Source: Hadesarchaea archaeon DG-33
GTDB taxonomy: Archaea > Hadarchaeota > Hadarchaeia > Hadarchaeales > Hadarchaeaceae
Direction: 5' to 3'
DNA: 18,771 nt
NCBI GenBank assembly: GCA_001515185.1
Contig: LQHI01000041.1
Location: forward strand, 1 to 18,771
The translations under genes were made by a program, and so were the position numbers. The notes beneath the pieces were generated by a model. The model did not search any database. It was not told where the DNA came from and saw only the letters and a program-made list of their open reading frames with translations. The first letter of the stretch is position 1. The number at the start of each line of letters is the position of its first letter. Below are positions 1 to 6,762 of this stretch, piece after piece.

Positions 1-644
1 CCGTAGACATCGTCACGCAAGCGGTCACCCACATGAACAGCATCTTTGGCCTTAACCCCTAGCTGAGAAAGAGCGTGTAGAAATATCTTTGGATGGGGTT
101 TTCTCACGTCAACCTCGTCGGAGAAGCTCGTGGTGTCAAAATATTCTAGTATCCCATGTTTAGCCAAGACGATTCTGAGGACTCTGCTTGGCGTCCTAGC
201 AACGTTGGATATTATCCCCAATTTTATGCCATCATCCTTCAATTGGCTGAGACATCCACGCGCATTTTTTGCACAAGTGGGCAACTTCTCAAGCGAGACC
301 TCGGCATAGAGTTTCACGAGTTCCTTAACCCACGGCCCCTGAACTTTAACGTTGAGAAGCCTCAGGAAGAGCCCCACTTGATCTGTGACTGTTATCTCAC
401 TCATCGATTCAAAATGCTGCCTCGAAGAACTCGTGCAGCTAATTGGCAAGAGGACCTCCTCCCCTCTAATTTTTCGCTCCAAAATGTCGTAGGCTTTGCT
501 AATCTCGCTCATGTTGTAGTTATATCCAAGTGTTCTCAGTACTTTGAACATGCTCCTTTTTCTAGCCTCTCGCCAGTACTCGCTCATCTCGGCTGTATAA
601 CCAAGCAGGGTGCCCCACACATCAAAGGTAACTGCGCGTATCAC
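1..644 (-). CDS. HAD-superfamily hydrolase (C-terminus beyond window edge)
   Basis: Reading the minus strand from a GTG at 644 gives 214 uninterrupted codons running off the window edge. Motif I is FDVWGTLL near the N-terminus, with the nucleophilic Asp. Motif II is the ISN of GIISNVA, motif III the Lys of VRKPHPKIF, and motif IV GDRLRDDVYG close to the cut end. The helical cap lies between motifs I and II, as in the haloacid dehalogenase/phosphoglycolate phosphatase-like group (COG1011 type). Family members hydrolyse small phosphate esters in the cytoplasm; the substrate cannot be told from sequence. GTG 644 is chosen because it sits just before motif I and about 27 bases from a TATA box at 667-675, which suggests a leaderless mRNA. 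Only the last few tens of residues should be missing. The family is firm, the substrate unknown. Confidence 0.88.
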   Translation of the reverse strand, partial: MIRAVTFDVWGTLLGYTAEMSEYWREARKRSMFKVLRTLGYNYNMSEISKAYDILERKIRGEEVLLPISCTSSSRQHFESMSEITVTDQVGLFLRLLNVKVQGPWVKELVKLYAEVSLEKLPTCAKNARGCLSQLKDDGIKLGIISNVARTPSRVLRIVLAKHGILEYFDTTSFSDEVDVRKPHPKIFLHALSQLGVKAKDAVHVGDRLRDDVY

Positions 645-666
645 GTCATTCCGATCCTGACATATA

Positions 667-675
667 CTTTAAAAG
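667..675 (-). promoter_or_regulatory. TATA box of the HAD hydrolase gene
   Basis: The minus strand reads CTTTTAAAG here. Its centre is about 27 bases before the GTG at 644, the usual archaeal TATA-to-start-site distance, so the mRNA is probably leaderless. The element is close to palindromic, so it could also fire rightward toward the DUF4443 gene, giving a leader of roughly 110 bases. Inferred from sequence only. Confidence 0.5.
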
Positions 676-807
676 ATAACGAGCACATGGAAATATTAAT
701 CCTTTTCGCAACCAAGAGGCAAATGAAAGAAACGAACCTAAAGCCAGAAATCTTATGGTACAGCAAGGATAAAATTGGTATGAAAATTGTGAAGGGAAGT
801 GCTGTCT

Positions 808-1311
808 ATGCCGCGCGTCATCGGGCCCCTGCCGCGATTTGCCGAGGTTCATGTTCGCAGAGCGCTTGAACTCATAGCGAAGCACAAAAGAATTGGTCGT
901 AAACAGCTTGCCGGAGAGCTTGGGGTGGGCGAAGGCAGCATGCGCACGATCCTTAACCAACTGAAGAAGCAGGACGAGTTTGTACAGGTCGATACAGGCG
1001 ACCTAACCGTGGGAAAGATTGATGTCGCTACAATCGTTCGCGGCGCGGCGAAAAAAATCAAGCGGGGCATCGAACAACGAGATGAAGCCATAAAAGTCGG
1101 CGCGCAAGGGGCGACAGTGCTCGTATTCAAAAGAGGTAAACTTCAGTTTCCGGATGAATTCATCAAGATGGGGAAGAAAAATAGCGAAACCATTATTAAA
1201 ACATTCAAGCCTCGCGAAGGAGATGTAATCATAATCAGTACTGCCGATGACGTCTTAAGTGCGGAAACTGGGGCGAGGGCGGCGGCACGAACTCTTGTCA
1301 AATCATGCTAA
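808..1311 (+). CDS. DUF4443-type winged-helix protein
   Basis: A 167-residue protein that begins GPLPRFAEVHVRRALELI and continues into a winged-helix segment (IGRKQLAGELGVGEGSMRTI, roughly residues 30-55). This is the arrangement I associate with the archaeal DUF4443 family. The second half is a compact alpha/beta domain (GATVLVFKRGKLQFPDEF, then PREGDVIIIST and DDVLSAETGARAAA). The helix-turn-helix suggests DNA binding and regulation, but the family has no settled function and no ligand is evident. ATG 808 is preferred over an in-frame GTG at 799: the purine stretch GAAGGGA at 791-797 is about 10 bases from 808 but touches 799. It overlaps the end of the convergent DUF4430 gene by 9 bases. 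The family call rests on memory of the N-terminal pattern. Confidence 0.72.
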   Translation: MPRVIGPLPRFAEVHVRRALELIAKHKRIGRKQLAGELGVGEGSMRTILNQLKKQDEFVQVDTGDLTVGKIDVATIVRGAAKKIKRGIEQRDEAIKVGAQGATVLVFKRGKLQFPDEFIKMGKKNSETIIKTFKPREGDVIIISTADDVLSAETGARAAARTLVKSC

Positions 1312-1680
1312 ATTTAATTCGATGTTCTCGCCGCCCTTAAGCTGATACTTGTCCATGCCTACCTCAGGCGATTCGCCATTAACTATGTACAATAACCACT
1401 GGTCGCTGACCGATTTGATTGCAGGGCCCAACGAGTAAATCTCCGTTTTTATTTGTATAACATTCGCCACCGCATCCAACACCGTCATGCCAGATTTCAG
1501 GTCGACGCTTATGTACTCCGCCTGACCTGGGGCCTTTACGTTAACCGTGATGTTTTCGCCAATAGCGTGCTGCTCTGCCAGCCTTTCGGACCCTCCTGCA
1601 AGCATGTACCCACCGCCAAAACAGACAAAGCCTACCACAACGACGAGTGCCGCGATTTGGGCTACCGGTCTTTTCTCCAT
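1303..1680 (-). CDS. Membrane-anchored DUF4430 (transcobalamin C-terminal-like) protein
   Basis: A 125-residue protein. Residues 8-30 are a hydrophobic signal anchor (AALVVVVGFVCFGGGYMLAG), and the rest should be outside the cell. That part carries the DUF4430 pattern: SGMTVLDAVANVIQI, a tryptophan-containing WLLYIVNGESP, then DKYQLKGGENIELNLA. The same fold forms the C-terminal beta domain of transcobalamin and intrinsic factor, so binding of a corrinoid or another small ligand is a reasonable guess but not shown. It begins 12 bases after the stop of the ECF-like membrane gene, with a near-perfect GGAGGTGA ribosome site at 1685-1692, so the two are co-transcribed and probably work together in uptake. 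No lipobox cysteine follows the hydrophobic stretch, so it is an anchored protein rather than a lipoprotein. Confidence 0.8.
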   Translation of the reverse strand: MEKRPVAQIAALVVVVGFVCFGGGYMLAGGSERLAEQHAIGENITVNVKAPGQAEYISVDLKSGMTVLDAVANVIQIKTEIYSLGPAIKSVSDQWLLYIVNGESPEVGMDKYQLKGGENIELNLA

Positions 1681-1684
1681 CTTC

Positions 1685-1692
1685 TCACCTCC
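1685..1692 (-). promoter_or_regulatory. Strong Shine-Dalgarno site of the DUF4430 gene
   Basis: The minus strand reads GGAGGTGA, an excellent match to the archaeal 16S rRNA tail, a few bases before the ATG at 1680. It directly follows the upstream stop codon, so the DUF4430 protein has its own strong translation signal inside the operon. Confidence 0.8.
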
Positions 1693-2436
1693 TTACCGTT
1701 CGACGCGTGCACGGACTCCCGCTTTTGCTGTCACCGCTACTGGGACTGAAATTTTGACCCTCGCCAACATCTTGCCCAGCCCAACGAGTGGTGGGACGAA
1801 GACGAGAGAAGTGAGATGGTAGAGCGTAAAAGGGATCTGACCAAGAAAAGCCACCCAAAGTGATACACCAGTGGTAAGCGTGTGCCCTATGAGCCCAGTC
1901 CACACGTCAAATAAGATGATGGCAACCACTGCGGTGAGCATTGCGCGCCCCAGCAGGGTTTTGAATTTGTCAAACATCGAAAGTTTGTTACGCATCCCAA
2001 GAAGCCAACAAATGATAAAACCTGACCACGTAAAGACGTAGACGCTTCTGAAGCCCCAGAAGCCGATGTCTATGAAGAAGACGCTAGCAAGCGCGATCAC
2101 TCCGAAGTACCGCGTCAAGAACCGCCAAGAACCTCTACTACCAACCGAGAGTGAGAAGCAGCCAACGACGACCAGCGTTGGGATTATCAGCTCGAAGTTC
2201 GGAAAGGTAACGCCACCGAGGTACAACAATTTGCTCAAAGCGATGAACAATACCCCAAACAGGATGAATAGCTTGATGCGCCTAGCCAAAACCCGCTCTG
2301 GCGCCCCAACCCCCCATAGCTTGGCCATTCCTCTTTTCCACCCACGAAGGATTTGGGCTCTGAAAATGCTGATTAAGTATAGAGCCAGTAAGCCGAACGC
2401 AAAGACGCCGAGGGCAAACATTATTTCCTCAAGCAC
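1693..2436 (-). CDS. Polytopic membrane protein, ECF S-component-like
   Basis: A protein of about 247 residues with six or seven hydrophobic segments, near residues 4-24, 53-72, 83-100, 108-130, 135-150, 165-185 and 190-225. The last part (WVAFLGQIPFTLYHLTSLVF, then PPLVGLGKML) resembles the closing helices of substrate-binding S components of energy-coupling-factor vitamin transporters, in which an IPF..HL element is common. Pairing with an extracellular transcobalamin-like DUF4430 protein fits a vitamin or corrinoid uptake role, but this is inference. No ATPase or EcfT gene is in the window, so a shared module encoded elsewhere would be needed. The start is GTG 2436, with AAGGGGG about 7 bases upstream; ATG 2421 is an in-frame alternative. 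An inverted repeat precedes the gene. An unrelated membrane protein family remains possible. Confidence 0.55.
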   Translation of the reverse strand: MLEEIMFALGVFAFGLLALYLISIFRAQILRGWKRGMAKLWGVGAPERVLARRIKLFILFGVLFIALSKLLYLGGVTFPNFELIIPTLVVVGCFSLSVGSRGSWRFLTRYFGVIALASVFFIDIGFWGFRSVYVFTWSGFIICWLLGMRNKLSMFDKFKTLLGRAMLTAVVAIILFDVWTGLIGHTLTTGVSLWVAFLGQIPFTLYHLTSLVFVPPLVGLGKMLARVKISVPVAVTAKAGVRARVER

Positions 2437-2450
2437 GCTGTTCCCCCTTA

Positions 2451-2469
2451 GTTGGATTATCCATCCAAC
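2451..2469. repeat. Inverted repeat upstream of the ECF-like/DUF4430 operon
   Basis: GTTGGAT, a 5-base spacer TATCC, then ATCCAAC: a perfect 7-base inverted repeat. On the minus strand it lies between a TATA-like TTTTTATG (about 2470-2477) and the GTG start at 2436. It is therefore placed either as a repressor operator over the start site or, if transcription starts further upstream, as a small leader hairpin ahead of the ribosome site. Confidence 0.6.
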
Positions 2470-2502
2470 ATAAAAACCTTGCTGGCCCGCTCACGTTTGC
2501 AA

Positions 2503-2513
2503 TAATTAAAGGG
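2503..2513 (-). promoter_or_regulatory. Candidate upstream TATA box of the ECF-like operon
   Basis: The minus strand reads CTTTAATTATT. If it is used, transcription would begin near 2482 with a leader of about 46 bases that contains the 2451-2469 hairpin. A second TATA-like TTTTTATG around 2470-2477 would instead give a very short leader. Sequence alone does not decide between them. Confidence 0.35.
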
Positions 2514-2517
2514 GTGT

Positions 2518-2527
2518 GTTGATCAAC
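2518..2527. repeat. 10-base palindrome GTTGATCAAC
   Basis: A perfect palindrome just upstream (in the minus direction) of the TATA-like element at 2503-2513. Its GTTG...CAAC ends match those of the inverted repeat at 2451-2469, so both may be sites for one regulator. It lies between the eL41 stop and the ECF-like gene. Confidence 0.4.
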
Positions 2528-2563
2528 GGGGTTTTACCGCTATAAACTAAAGTGTTAATCAGA

Positions 2564-2671
2564 CTACGCTTTTCTCTGCTTGATCCTGCGGAGCTTCCGC
2601 CGCATGCGCTTACGTACCCACTTCCAGCGCATATGGCCCTTCTTCTTCCACTTTCGAGGTCGCTTCCCCAT
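2564..2671 (-). CDS. rpl41e: Ribosomal protein eL41 (L41e)
   Basis: A 35-residue, extremely basic protein. Its core MRWKWVRKRMRRKLRRIKQR is the single Arg/Lys-rich helix of eL41, the smallest protein of the archaeal/eukaryotic large ribosomal subunit, which sits near the intersubunit bridge by the decoding region. About 13 residues (MGKRPRKWKKKGH) precede the usual starting Met, so this copy is longer at the N-terminus than the roughly 25-residue eukaryotic protein. ATG 2671 is supported by GGTGGTGA at 2675-2682; no comparable site precedes the internal Met at codon 14. A TATA-like stretch lies around 2703-2713. The gene stands alone between transport genes. Automatic callers easily miss it because of its size. 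Short basic proteins can look alike by chance, but the Trp-Lys-Trp plus Arg/Lys pattern is distinctive. Confidence 0.75.
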   Translation of the reverse strand: MGKRPRKWKKKGHMRWKWVRKRMRRKLRRIKQRKA

Positions 2672-2674
2672 GAT

Positions 2675-2682
2675 TCACCACC
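2675..2682 (-). promoter_or_regulatory. Shine-Dalgarno site fixing the eL41 start
   Basis: The minus strand reads GGTGGTGA shortly before ATG 2671. This strong site supports translation of the 35-codon frame and selects the upstream Met over the internal one. Confidence 0.7.
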
Positions 2683-2905
2683 TGCTCTGGTATCGTAGAG
2701 ACTAAAAACTTTAACTTTATTCTTTATTTACTATTAGCAAGGCTTGTCAGTTCAATCTTGCACAAAAAGTTCTCACGATTGATTAAAAAATGGTTCATCG
2801 GATAGCACAATTTTTCCAGAATAAACAGTTAACGTGGCATTTAAAGTTGTACTCCACTATGTTAATGATAAATTGGCTCTACTTCCAAAAAAGCACCACC
2901 GTATA

Positions 2906-2914
2906 CTTTAAAAG
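2906..2914 (+). promoter_or_regulatory. TATA box of the small four-helix membrane protein gene
   Basis: CTTTAAAAG with an A/T-rich flank. Transcription would start around 2935, at or just before the purine-rich GGAGGG at 2936-2941. The 14-base context TATACTTTAAAAGA is identical to the element at 664-677. Confidence 0.5.
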
Positions 2915-2941
2915 AGGTACAAATCACATTTGCATGGAGGG

Positions 2942-3310
2942 TTGAACCTGGCAAGGGAAAAAGCGGTTAAAAGAATTGCCCTAATCGGTCCAGCAGCATT
3001 CTATATAGGATTAATAATAGCTTTAGTTGCAGCGTTCATGTCACCGTCGGATTGGCTTTTTGTGGTGCTTGCGGTTTTGGGAGTAGTCGTCGGACTCCTC
3101 AACATAACGGCCCGCGAGAGTAGTCCCTTCCTGCTGGCCACTATTGCTTTCGTCGTTACCGTTCTAGGCATGCAGATGCTGATACCAGAAACTGGAGTCA
3201 GCATACCGATGGAGCTCACTCAGCTAGCAGCAAACATAACGACGCTTGTAGGCGCAGCTGCGCTGATCATTGCACTGAGGGCAATCTACGAAGCTGCGAA
3301 GGGCGGGTAA
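2942..3310 (+). CDS. Small membrane protein of unknown function, four predicted helices
   Basis: About 122 residues, unrecognised. Four hydrophobic segments are clear: IALIGPAAFYIGLIIALVAA, then WLFVVLAVLGVVVGLLNI, then LLATIAFVVTVLGMQMLI, and finally TTLVGAAALIIALRAIYEA near the C-terminus. The N-terminus is basic (AREKAVKR), which suggests it stays in the cytoplasm. No cofactor or catalytic motif is visible. The start is uncertain: TTG at 2930 and 2942 are in frame, the first 20 bases and the second 32 bases from the TATA box. GGAGGG at 2936-2941 is too close to serve 2942 and is best spaced for a CTG at 2948. The gene has its own promoter and is closed by a hairpin-plus-T-tract terminator, so it is monocistronic. 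Composition matches its neighbours. Confidence 0.7.
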   Translation: MNLAREKAVKRIALIGPAAFYIGLIIALVAAFMSPSDWLFVVLAVLGVVVGLLNITARESSPFLLATIAFVVTVLGMQMLIPETGVSIPMELTQLAANITTLVGAAALIIALRAIYEAAKGG

Positions 3311-3336
3311 ACTCTGCCCTTCCTTTTTCTTTTTTT
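3298..3336 (+). terminator. Hairpin and T-tract terminator
   Basis: GAAGGGC (3298-3304) pairs with GCCCTTC (3316-3322) over an 11-base loop, followed by CTTTTTCTTTTTTT. The left arm overlaps the end of the coding region and the stop codon lies in the loop. Archaeal RNA polymerase terminates on T-tracts alone; the hairpin makes this look like a bacterial intrinsic terminator. Confidence 0.7.
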
Positions 3337-3435
3337 AAACCAGCTCCAGATTTTTATGTTGTGCCTCTAGCACGAAGAACTCCTAGTTGACGTTTTGTGA
3401 AAATAAATTTGTTTTGAGCGCACTTTACGGTGGCT

Positions 3436-4614
3436 TTACTCCTTTTTTAGTTTTTTTCGGAGCATGTACTTTAACCCTATTGGAGTTATGAGGGTGGTTG
3501 CAAATGCCGTGAAAACGAGCAAGGACACGTGAACATCGGCAAGGAGCCCAATCTCAAGACCAACCATTGCCAAGATGAGTTCCACCGTTCCACGCCCGTT
3601 CATCCCTATGCCGATGGTGAGTGCTTCTCTTTTTTTCAAACCGGTGAGATATGCTCCGCCGCCCGCCCCTATCACCTTTCCAGCTATCGCCGCCATGATG
3701 AGCACTATCAGGAACAGAGTGTGTGTTTCGAACACGCCAAAGCTCACGTGAAAAGCCACGCTTACGATAAATATGGGCCCCAGAAATCCGTGACTGAGGG
3801 TCTGAAAGCGCCTGCTCAAGTCCCGAAATGCTCCGCCCACGAACTCCTCCCGCACAAACAAGCCTGCTAGATATGCACCGATAATGAAGTGCAGCCCCAT
3901 TATCTGTCCGATGCCCGCGATGAGCAGACCCATGACGAGGGCAAACGTAAAACCTCTAGCCCCTGGGTGGACGAATAACTTTCTAACTCGTGGATAGACA
4001 CGATAGCCGATAAACAGTGCGATTCCGAAGAATGCCACTACCAACACCATTGTATACAACACGTCCAAAGGACCCACTATTCCCACTGTTATCGCCTTGA
4101 TGACTACAGCGAGGATGATGAACGTGAAAATATTGTCAACCATCGCTCCGCCCATCATCGTATACCCCACTTTAGACCTGAGGATACCCAAGTCATCGAG
4201 TATCCTCACTTTAGTAACAAGAGAAGTGCCCGAGATGGCGAGTCCCATGATGAGCGCTATCCAAAAATCGTGCGTAAAAAACCAGGTGACGAGCCACCCG
4301 AAAAGTAGAGGCATGAGGGTGCCCGCTATCCCCACTCCAAAAAAAGTCTTTACCCTCTTTCCCAACTTTTTTGGATCGGTTATTAGCCCTGCGTAGAACA
4401 TCAGGAAAAACATCCCTAACGTGGCAAGGATATCCAAAGCTGGGGTCCATACAAAAATAGCTCCTGGGGGTCCAACAAGGCCCAACAGCGACGGACCGAT
4501 GACCAATCCCGCTATGAGTTCCCCCAAAATAAGAGGTTGACCAAACTTTTCAAAAAATAGCCCAACACCCCACACCACGGCCAAAATAAAGAGAATCGTA
4601 AAAATTATTTCCAT
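3436..4614 (-). CDS. CPA2-family cation/proton antiporter (Kef/NapA-like), membrane domain only
   Basis: 392 residues with about 12-13 hydrophobic segments and CPA2 signatures: FGQPLILGELIAGLVIGPSL near the N-terminus, the ISGTSLVTKVRILDDLG helix, and AGKVIGAGGG followed by IGIGMNGRGTVELILAM near the C-terminus. Such proteins exchange Na+ or K+ for H+ across the cytoplasmic membrane. Lys313 matches the conserved helix-10 lysine of electrogenic members. The ion-binding pair, Asp-Asp in NapA/NhaA and Gln-Asp in KefC, reads Asp160-Asn161 here, so the usually essential second acid is an amide. There is no C-terminal TrkA-N/RCK regulatory domain. ATG 4614 begins the first helix directly and has a G-rich GGCGGGGA upstream. 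It is flanked by same-strand and convergent unrelated genes, so it is probably monocistronic. The family is firm; ion and direction are not. Confidence 0.9.
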   Translation of the reverse strand: MEIIFTILFILAVVWGVGLFFEKFGQPLILGELIAGLVIGPSLLGLVGPPGAIFVWTPALDILATLGMFFLMFYAGLITDPKKLGKRVKTFFGVGIAGTLMPLLFGWLVTWFFTHDFWIALIMGLAISGTSLVTKVRILDDLGILRSKVGYTMMGGAMVDNIFTFIILAVVIKAITVGIVGPLDVLYTMVLVVAFFGIALFIGYRVYPRVRKLFVHPGARGFTFALVMGLLIAGIGQIMGLHFIIGAYLAGLFVREEFVGGAFRDLSRRFQTLSHGFLGPIFIVSVAFHVSFGVFETHTLFLIVLIMAAIAGKVIGAGGGAYLTGLKKREALTIGIGMNGRGTVELILAMVGLEIGLLADVHVSLLVFTAFATTLITPIGLKYMLRKKLKKE

Positions 4615-4727
4615 TTATTCCCCGCCAACTTTTTTACCCCGATATTTTTCGTGGATTTAGCATAAATCACTTTGCACAAAAGCATGAACTTTCTCTTTAC
4701 TAAAATCACGACCGACTTTGTAACCTA

Positions 4728-5873
4728 CTATCGAGCGGGTTTACCTCGGTTCATGACGAGCTCGCCGTCCACGAAAACTTGCCCGCGCCGCATGTCTTTG
4801 ATGATGTCGAGATGGCTGGAAGCTCGATTTTTACCGTGGTAGGCTCCGCGATTGTTGCCTATAGCGATGTGAATCGTGCCAAAAATCTTCTCGTCGATGA
4901 TTATGCTGCCCCCCGTGTAAGCCGCACCAGGATTTGTGCCTATACCAAACTCCCCGATGCGGTCCTTTTCGCCCGTGTTCGCCTTGAGGAATTTGGTGAA
5001 GTTCTCCCTGCCGCGTACCGCTTCGTAACTCACTACCTTGCCCCTCCTGAACTTGAGCTCTAGCCCGTCAAGTTTTCCGAATCCTGGAATTGCGACCTTT
5101 TCAAACAATATTTTTCCATCCGCACTCGTCTCAAGCGGTGCAATGAAAACCTCACCTGCTGGGATGTTCACTCCAACGTCACCGCGCGCAATGTCTTCGT
5201 TAGAAAGTATTCCATCGTCGACCAGCACTGGGCGGCCTTTTATTCGGAAAGTCAAATCCGTACCACCTGTCGCGGTTATTCGAACTTCATTTTTTTCCGC
5301 GAGCGCATCATGATAAAATTTGCAAAGTTTGATGAGTTCAGGCGTAAAAGTTTTCCGAATGCTGTCGAAAAAAATCCTCCTAAACTTCTTGACCGCGCAA
5401 CCGTAAGCTCGAGCTGCCCCTGGGACGGGCCAGCCGAAGTATGCCCACCGGGTCTTCCTCCCATCAGTAATCTCGTGAAGTTTTTCCCGAACAGGTGCCG
5501 TGAGTTTTACTTTCGCCGCGAGGCCCATCGCCCAGTTTGGCTTGTCCTCTTCTCCGATGAAAATTAACGTATCCGCTCGCTTCGCTATCACCTCCGCGAA
5601 CGGGCTCATCTCACGCAGGGATTTTTCGGGGGACAGCGTGTATTTTATCTTCGCTCTCTCGGATGAGTAGCCGAGCAAGAGCGTGTGCGCGCCCACCCGC
5701 CAGCACTCCTCTTCAACTTTAAGGGCAAATTTTTCACAGCTTGAGTCAATGCGGTTGTAAACTATCCTTACGGCATCATACTTGCCATTACGCTTTTTCC
5801 CTATCCTCATCGAGCGCCTTACAAACTTCCTTGCCAAACTCCCCATTTCCATATCCGATAGTTCCCCAGACAT
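4728..5873 (-). CDS. M29-family metalloaminopeptidase (thermophilic aminopeptidase type)
   Basis: 381 residues, close to the usual length for peptidase family M29 (AmpS/AmpT/PepS type). The metal-binding residues are recognisable in order: Glu241 in NIPAGEVFIAP, Glu308 in GEFGIGTNP, His335 in TIHIAIGN, His346 in YHGKN, and His354 and Asp356 in SSHLDI. These enzymes use two metal ions to remove N-terminal residues from peptides in the cytoplasm. The N-terminal half is a more variable alpha/beta domain. The annotated start is ATG 5873. Met8 (5852) is a serious alternative because it sits about 35 bases from a TATA-like TTAAATA near 5884-5890, and the family core begins after it. It is transcribed away from the PAC2 gene end with about 100 bases between them. 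All ligands are present, so the enzyme should be active. Confidence 0.88.
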   Translation of the reverse strand: MSGELSDMEMGSLARKFVRRSMRIGKKRNGKYDAVRIVYNRIDSSCEKFALKVEEECWRVGAHTLLLGYSSERAKIKYTLSPEKSLREMSPFAEVIAKRADTLIFIGEEDKPNWAMGLAAKVKLTAPVREKLHEITDGRKTRWAYFGWPVPGAARAYGCAVKKFRRIFFDSIRKTFTPELIKLCKFYHDALAEKNEVRITATGGTDLTFRIKGRPVLVDDGILSNEDIARGDVGVNIPAGEVFIAPLETSADGKILFEKVAIPGFGKLDGLELKFRRGKVVSYEAVRGRENFTKFLKANTGEKDRIGEFGIGTNPGAAYTGGSIIIDEKIFGTIHIAIGNNRGAYHGKNRASSHLDIIKDMRRGQVFVDGELVMNRGKPAR

Positions 5874-5969
5874 TTAGGCGCCTATTTAATTCTTGATTTC
5901 TAAGACTTAAATTCTCAACTTAGAACGGGGCCGAGCGAGAAATCACGCGCGCTTCAGTCGTGAGAAGCG

Positions 5970-6704
5970 TCATCGGATGTAGCTGACCTCTTCCTCGATG
6001 CCACTCGGCAGCCTGAGCCTAGGCGGCTTGAACCTGGGCAAAGTCGCCGCGTGCTTGTGGAGCTCTTCCAAATCCAGCTTGAACCCCAGCACATCGCTCA
6101 AAGCTCGGAGAACAGATTCCGCCGCCGCGACATCGAGCAGCCCTCCTCGGGTGGCGCCTAGCAGGCAAAATCCGCGCATGCCCCGCGCCGCAGCCAACCC
6201 AGGAAGCAGGCCATTCATCCCCACTATCATCCCACTATCGAGAAGTTTCACCCCGTGCTCGCGGAGAATCTTAACCATTTCAACATCCGACGCCGCCCCG
6301 ACCACCTTCGCCTTCAACTCATTAGGGGAAAGAACATACGCAGCCATTGTAATCACAGTATCCGCGTCATGCTGCGCCGCTAGATCTAAAATCTCACCCG
6401 TGAGTCGGTACTGCCCCGCTGGCGAGGCCGCCTGGGCATCAGCGGTAGCGAGCAAGAGATCACGCTTTAACCCATCTGGCTTGCAGTAGGAGAGATCTAC
6501 CTTCAACGTCTTAACCGAGCCATCGTCCCGGACGACCCACTCTGGGAAGTGCTCGGAATATAACTCAACAAATTTTTTTGCTCGAAGCTGGTGGATCAAA
6601 TACTCGACTGCCAGCTTGCCTATGTGAGCTATCCCCGGTAAGCCTGCAACGAGCACTGGTTTCTTGAACCTCGGGCGCTTCAAGTAGTTCACTCGTACGG
6701 GCAT
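5970..6704 (-). CDS. PAC2-family protein (archaeal proteasome assembly chaperone homologue)
   Basis: 244 residues. The N-terminal VLVAGLPGIAHIGKLAVEYL matches the PAC2/PbaB pattern (GLPGxxxxGKLAxxYL), followed by HFPEWVV, a nucleoside-phosphorylase-like core with ITMAAYVL, then SGMIVGMNGLLPGLAAARGM and CLLGATRGGLLDV. Homologues PbaA and PbaB help assemble archaeal 20S proteasome alpha rings or bind the proteasome. The C-terminus ends SYIR, with Tyr third from last, so it is not a strict HbYX proteasome-docking tail. The open frame extends upstream to 6938, but ATG 6704 starts directly at the conserved domain and lies about 27 bases from a TATA box, so a leaderless start is chosen. It diverges from the UPF0282 gene. 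No proteasome subunit is in the window, so the role is inferred from family. Confidence 0.85.
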   Translation of the reverse strand: MPVRVNYLKRPRFKKPVLVAGLPGIAHIGKLAVEYLIHQLRAKKFVELYSEHFPEWVVRDDGSVKTLKVDLSYCKPDGLKRDLLLATADAQAASPAGQYRLTGEILDLAAQHDADTVITMAAYVLSPNELKAKVVGAASDVEMVKILREHGVKLLDSGMIVGMNGLLPGLAAARGMRGFCLLGATRGGLLDVAAAESVLRALSDVLGFKLDLEELHKHAATLPRFKPPRLRLPSGIEEEVSYIR

Positions 6705-6727
6705 GGTTAGGTGTATGGGGGCTTCGC

Positions 6728-6735
6728 ATTTAAAT
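6728..6735. promoter_or_regulatory. Shared palindromic TATA box of the PAC2/UPF0282 divergent pair
   Basis: ATTTAAAT is a perfect palindrome in the 58 bases between the two starts. Its centre is about 27 bases from the PAC2 ATG (6704, minus) and about 31 from the UPF0282 ATG (6763, plus). It is the only good TATA element there, so it plausibly serves both directions. Inferred from position. Confidence 0.6.
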
Positions 6736-6762
6736 TTCATGGAGAGAATTGGATTCGATTGC

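Noticed and set aside
686..868. A possible 61-codon leaderless gene starting at ATG 686, shortly after the TATA-like element at 667
   Set aside because: It overlaps the start of the DUF4443 gene in another frame, has no recognisable protein character and is best explained as an untranslated leader.
156..869. A 237-codon open frame on the plus strand
   Set aside because: It lies opposite the HAD hydrolase, whose motifs I-IV are all readable on the minus strand; the plus-strand translation shows no family pattern and runs into the DUF4443 gene.
2437..2563. A cobalamin riboswitch in front of the ECF-like/DUF4430 operon
   Set aside because: The interval is too short and no B12-box-like GCCACTG was found; only the two inverted repeats are present.
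2672..2929. The longest gene-free interval (258 bases), examined for tRNA, C/D-box RNA or a small gene
   Set aside because: I see only A/T-rich promoter-like sequence for the flanking genes; no GGTTCRA tRNA arm, no paired C and D boxes and no convincing frame.
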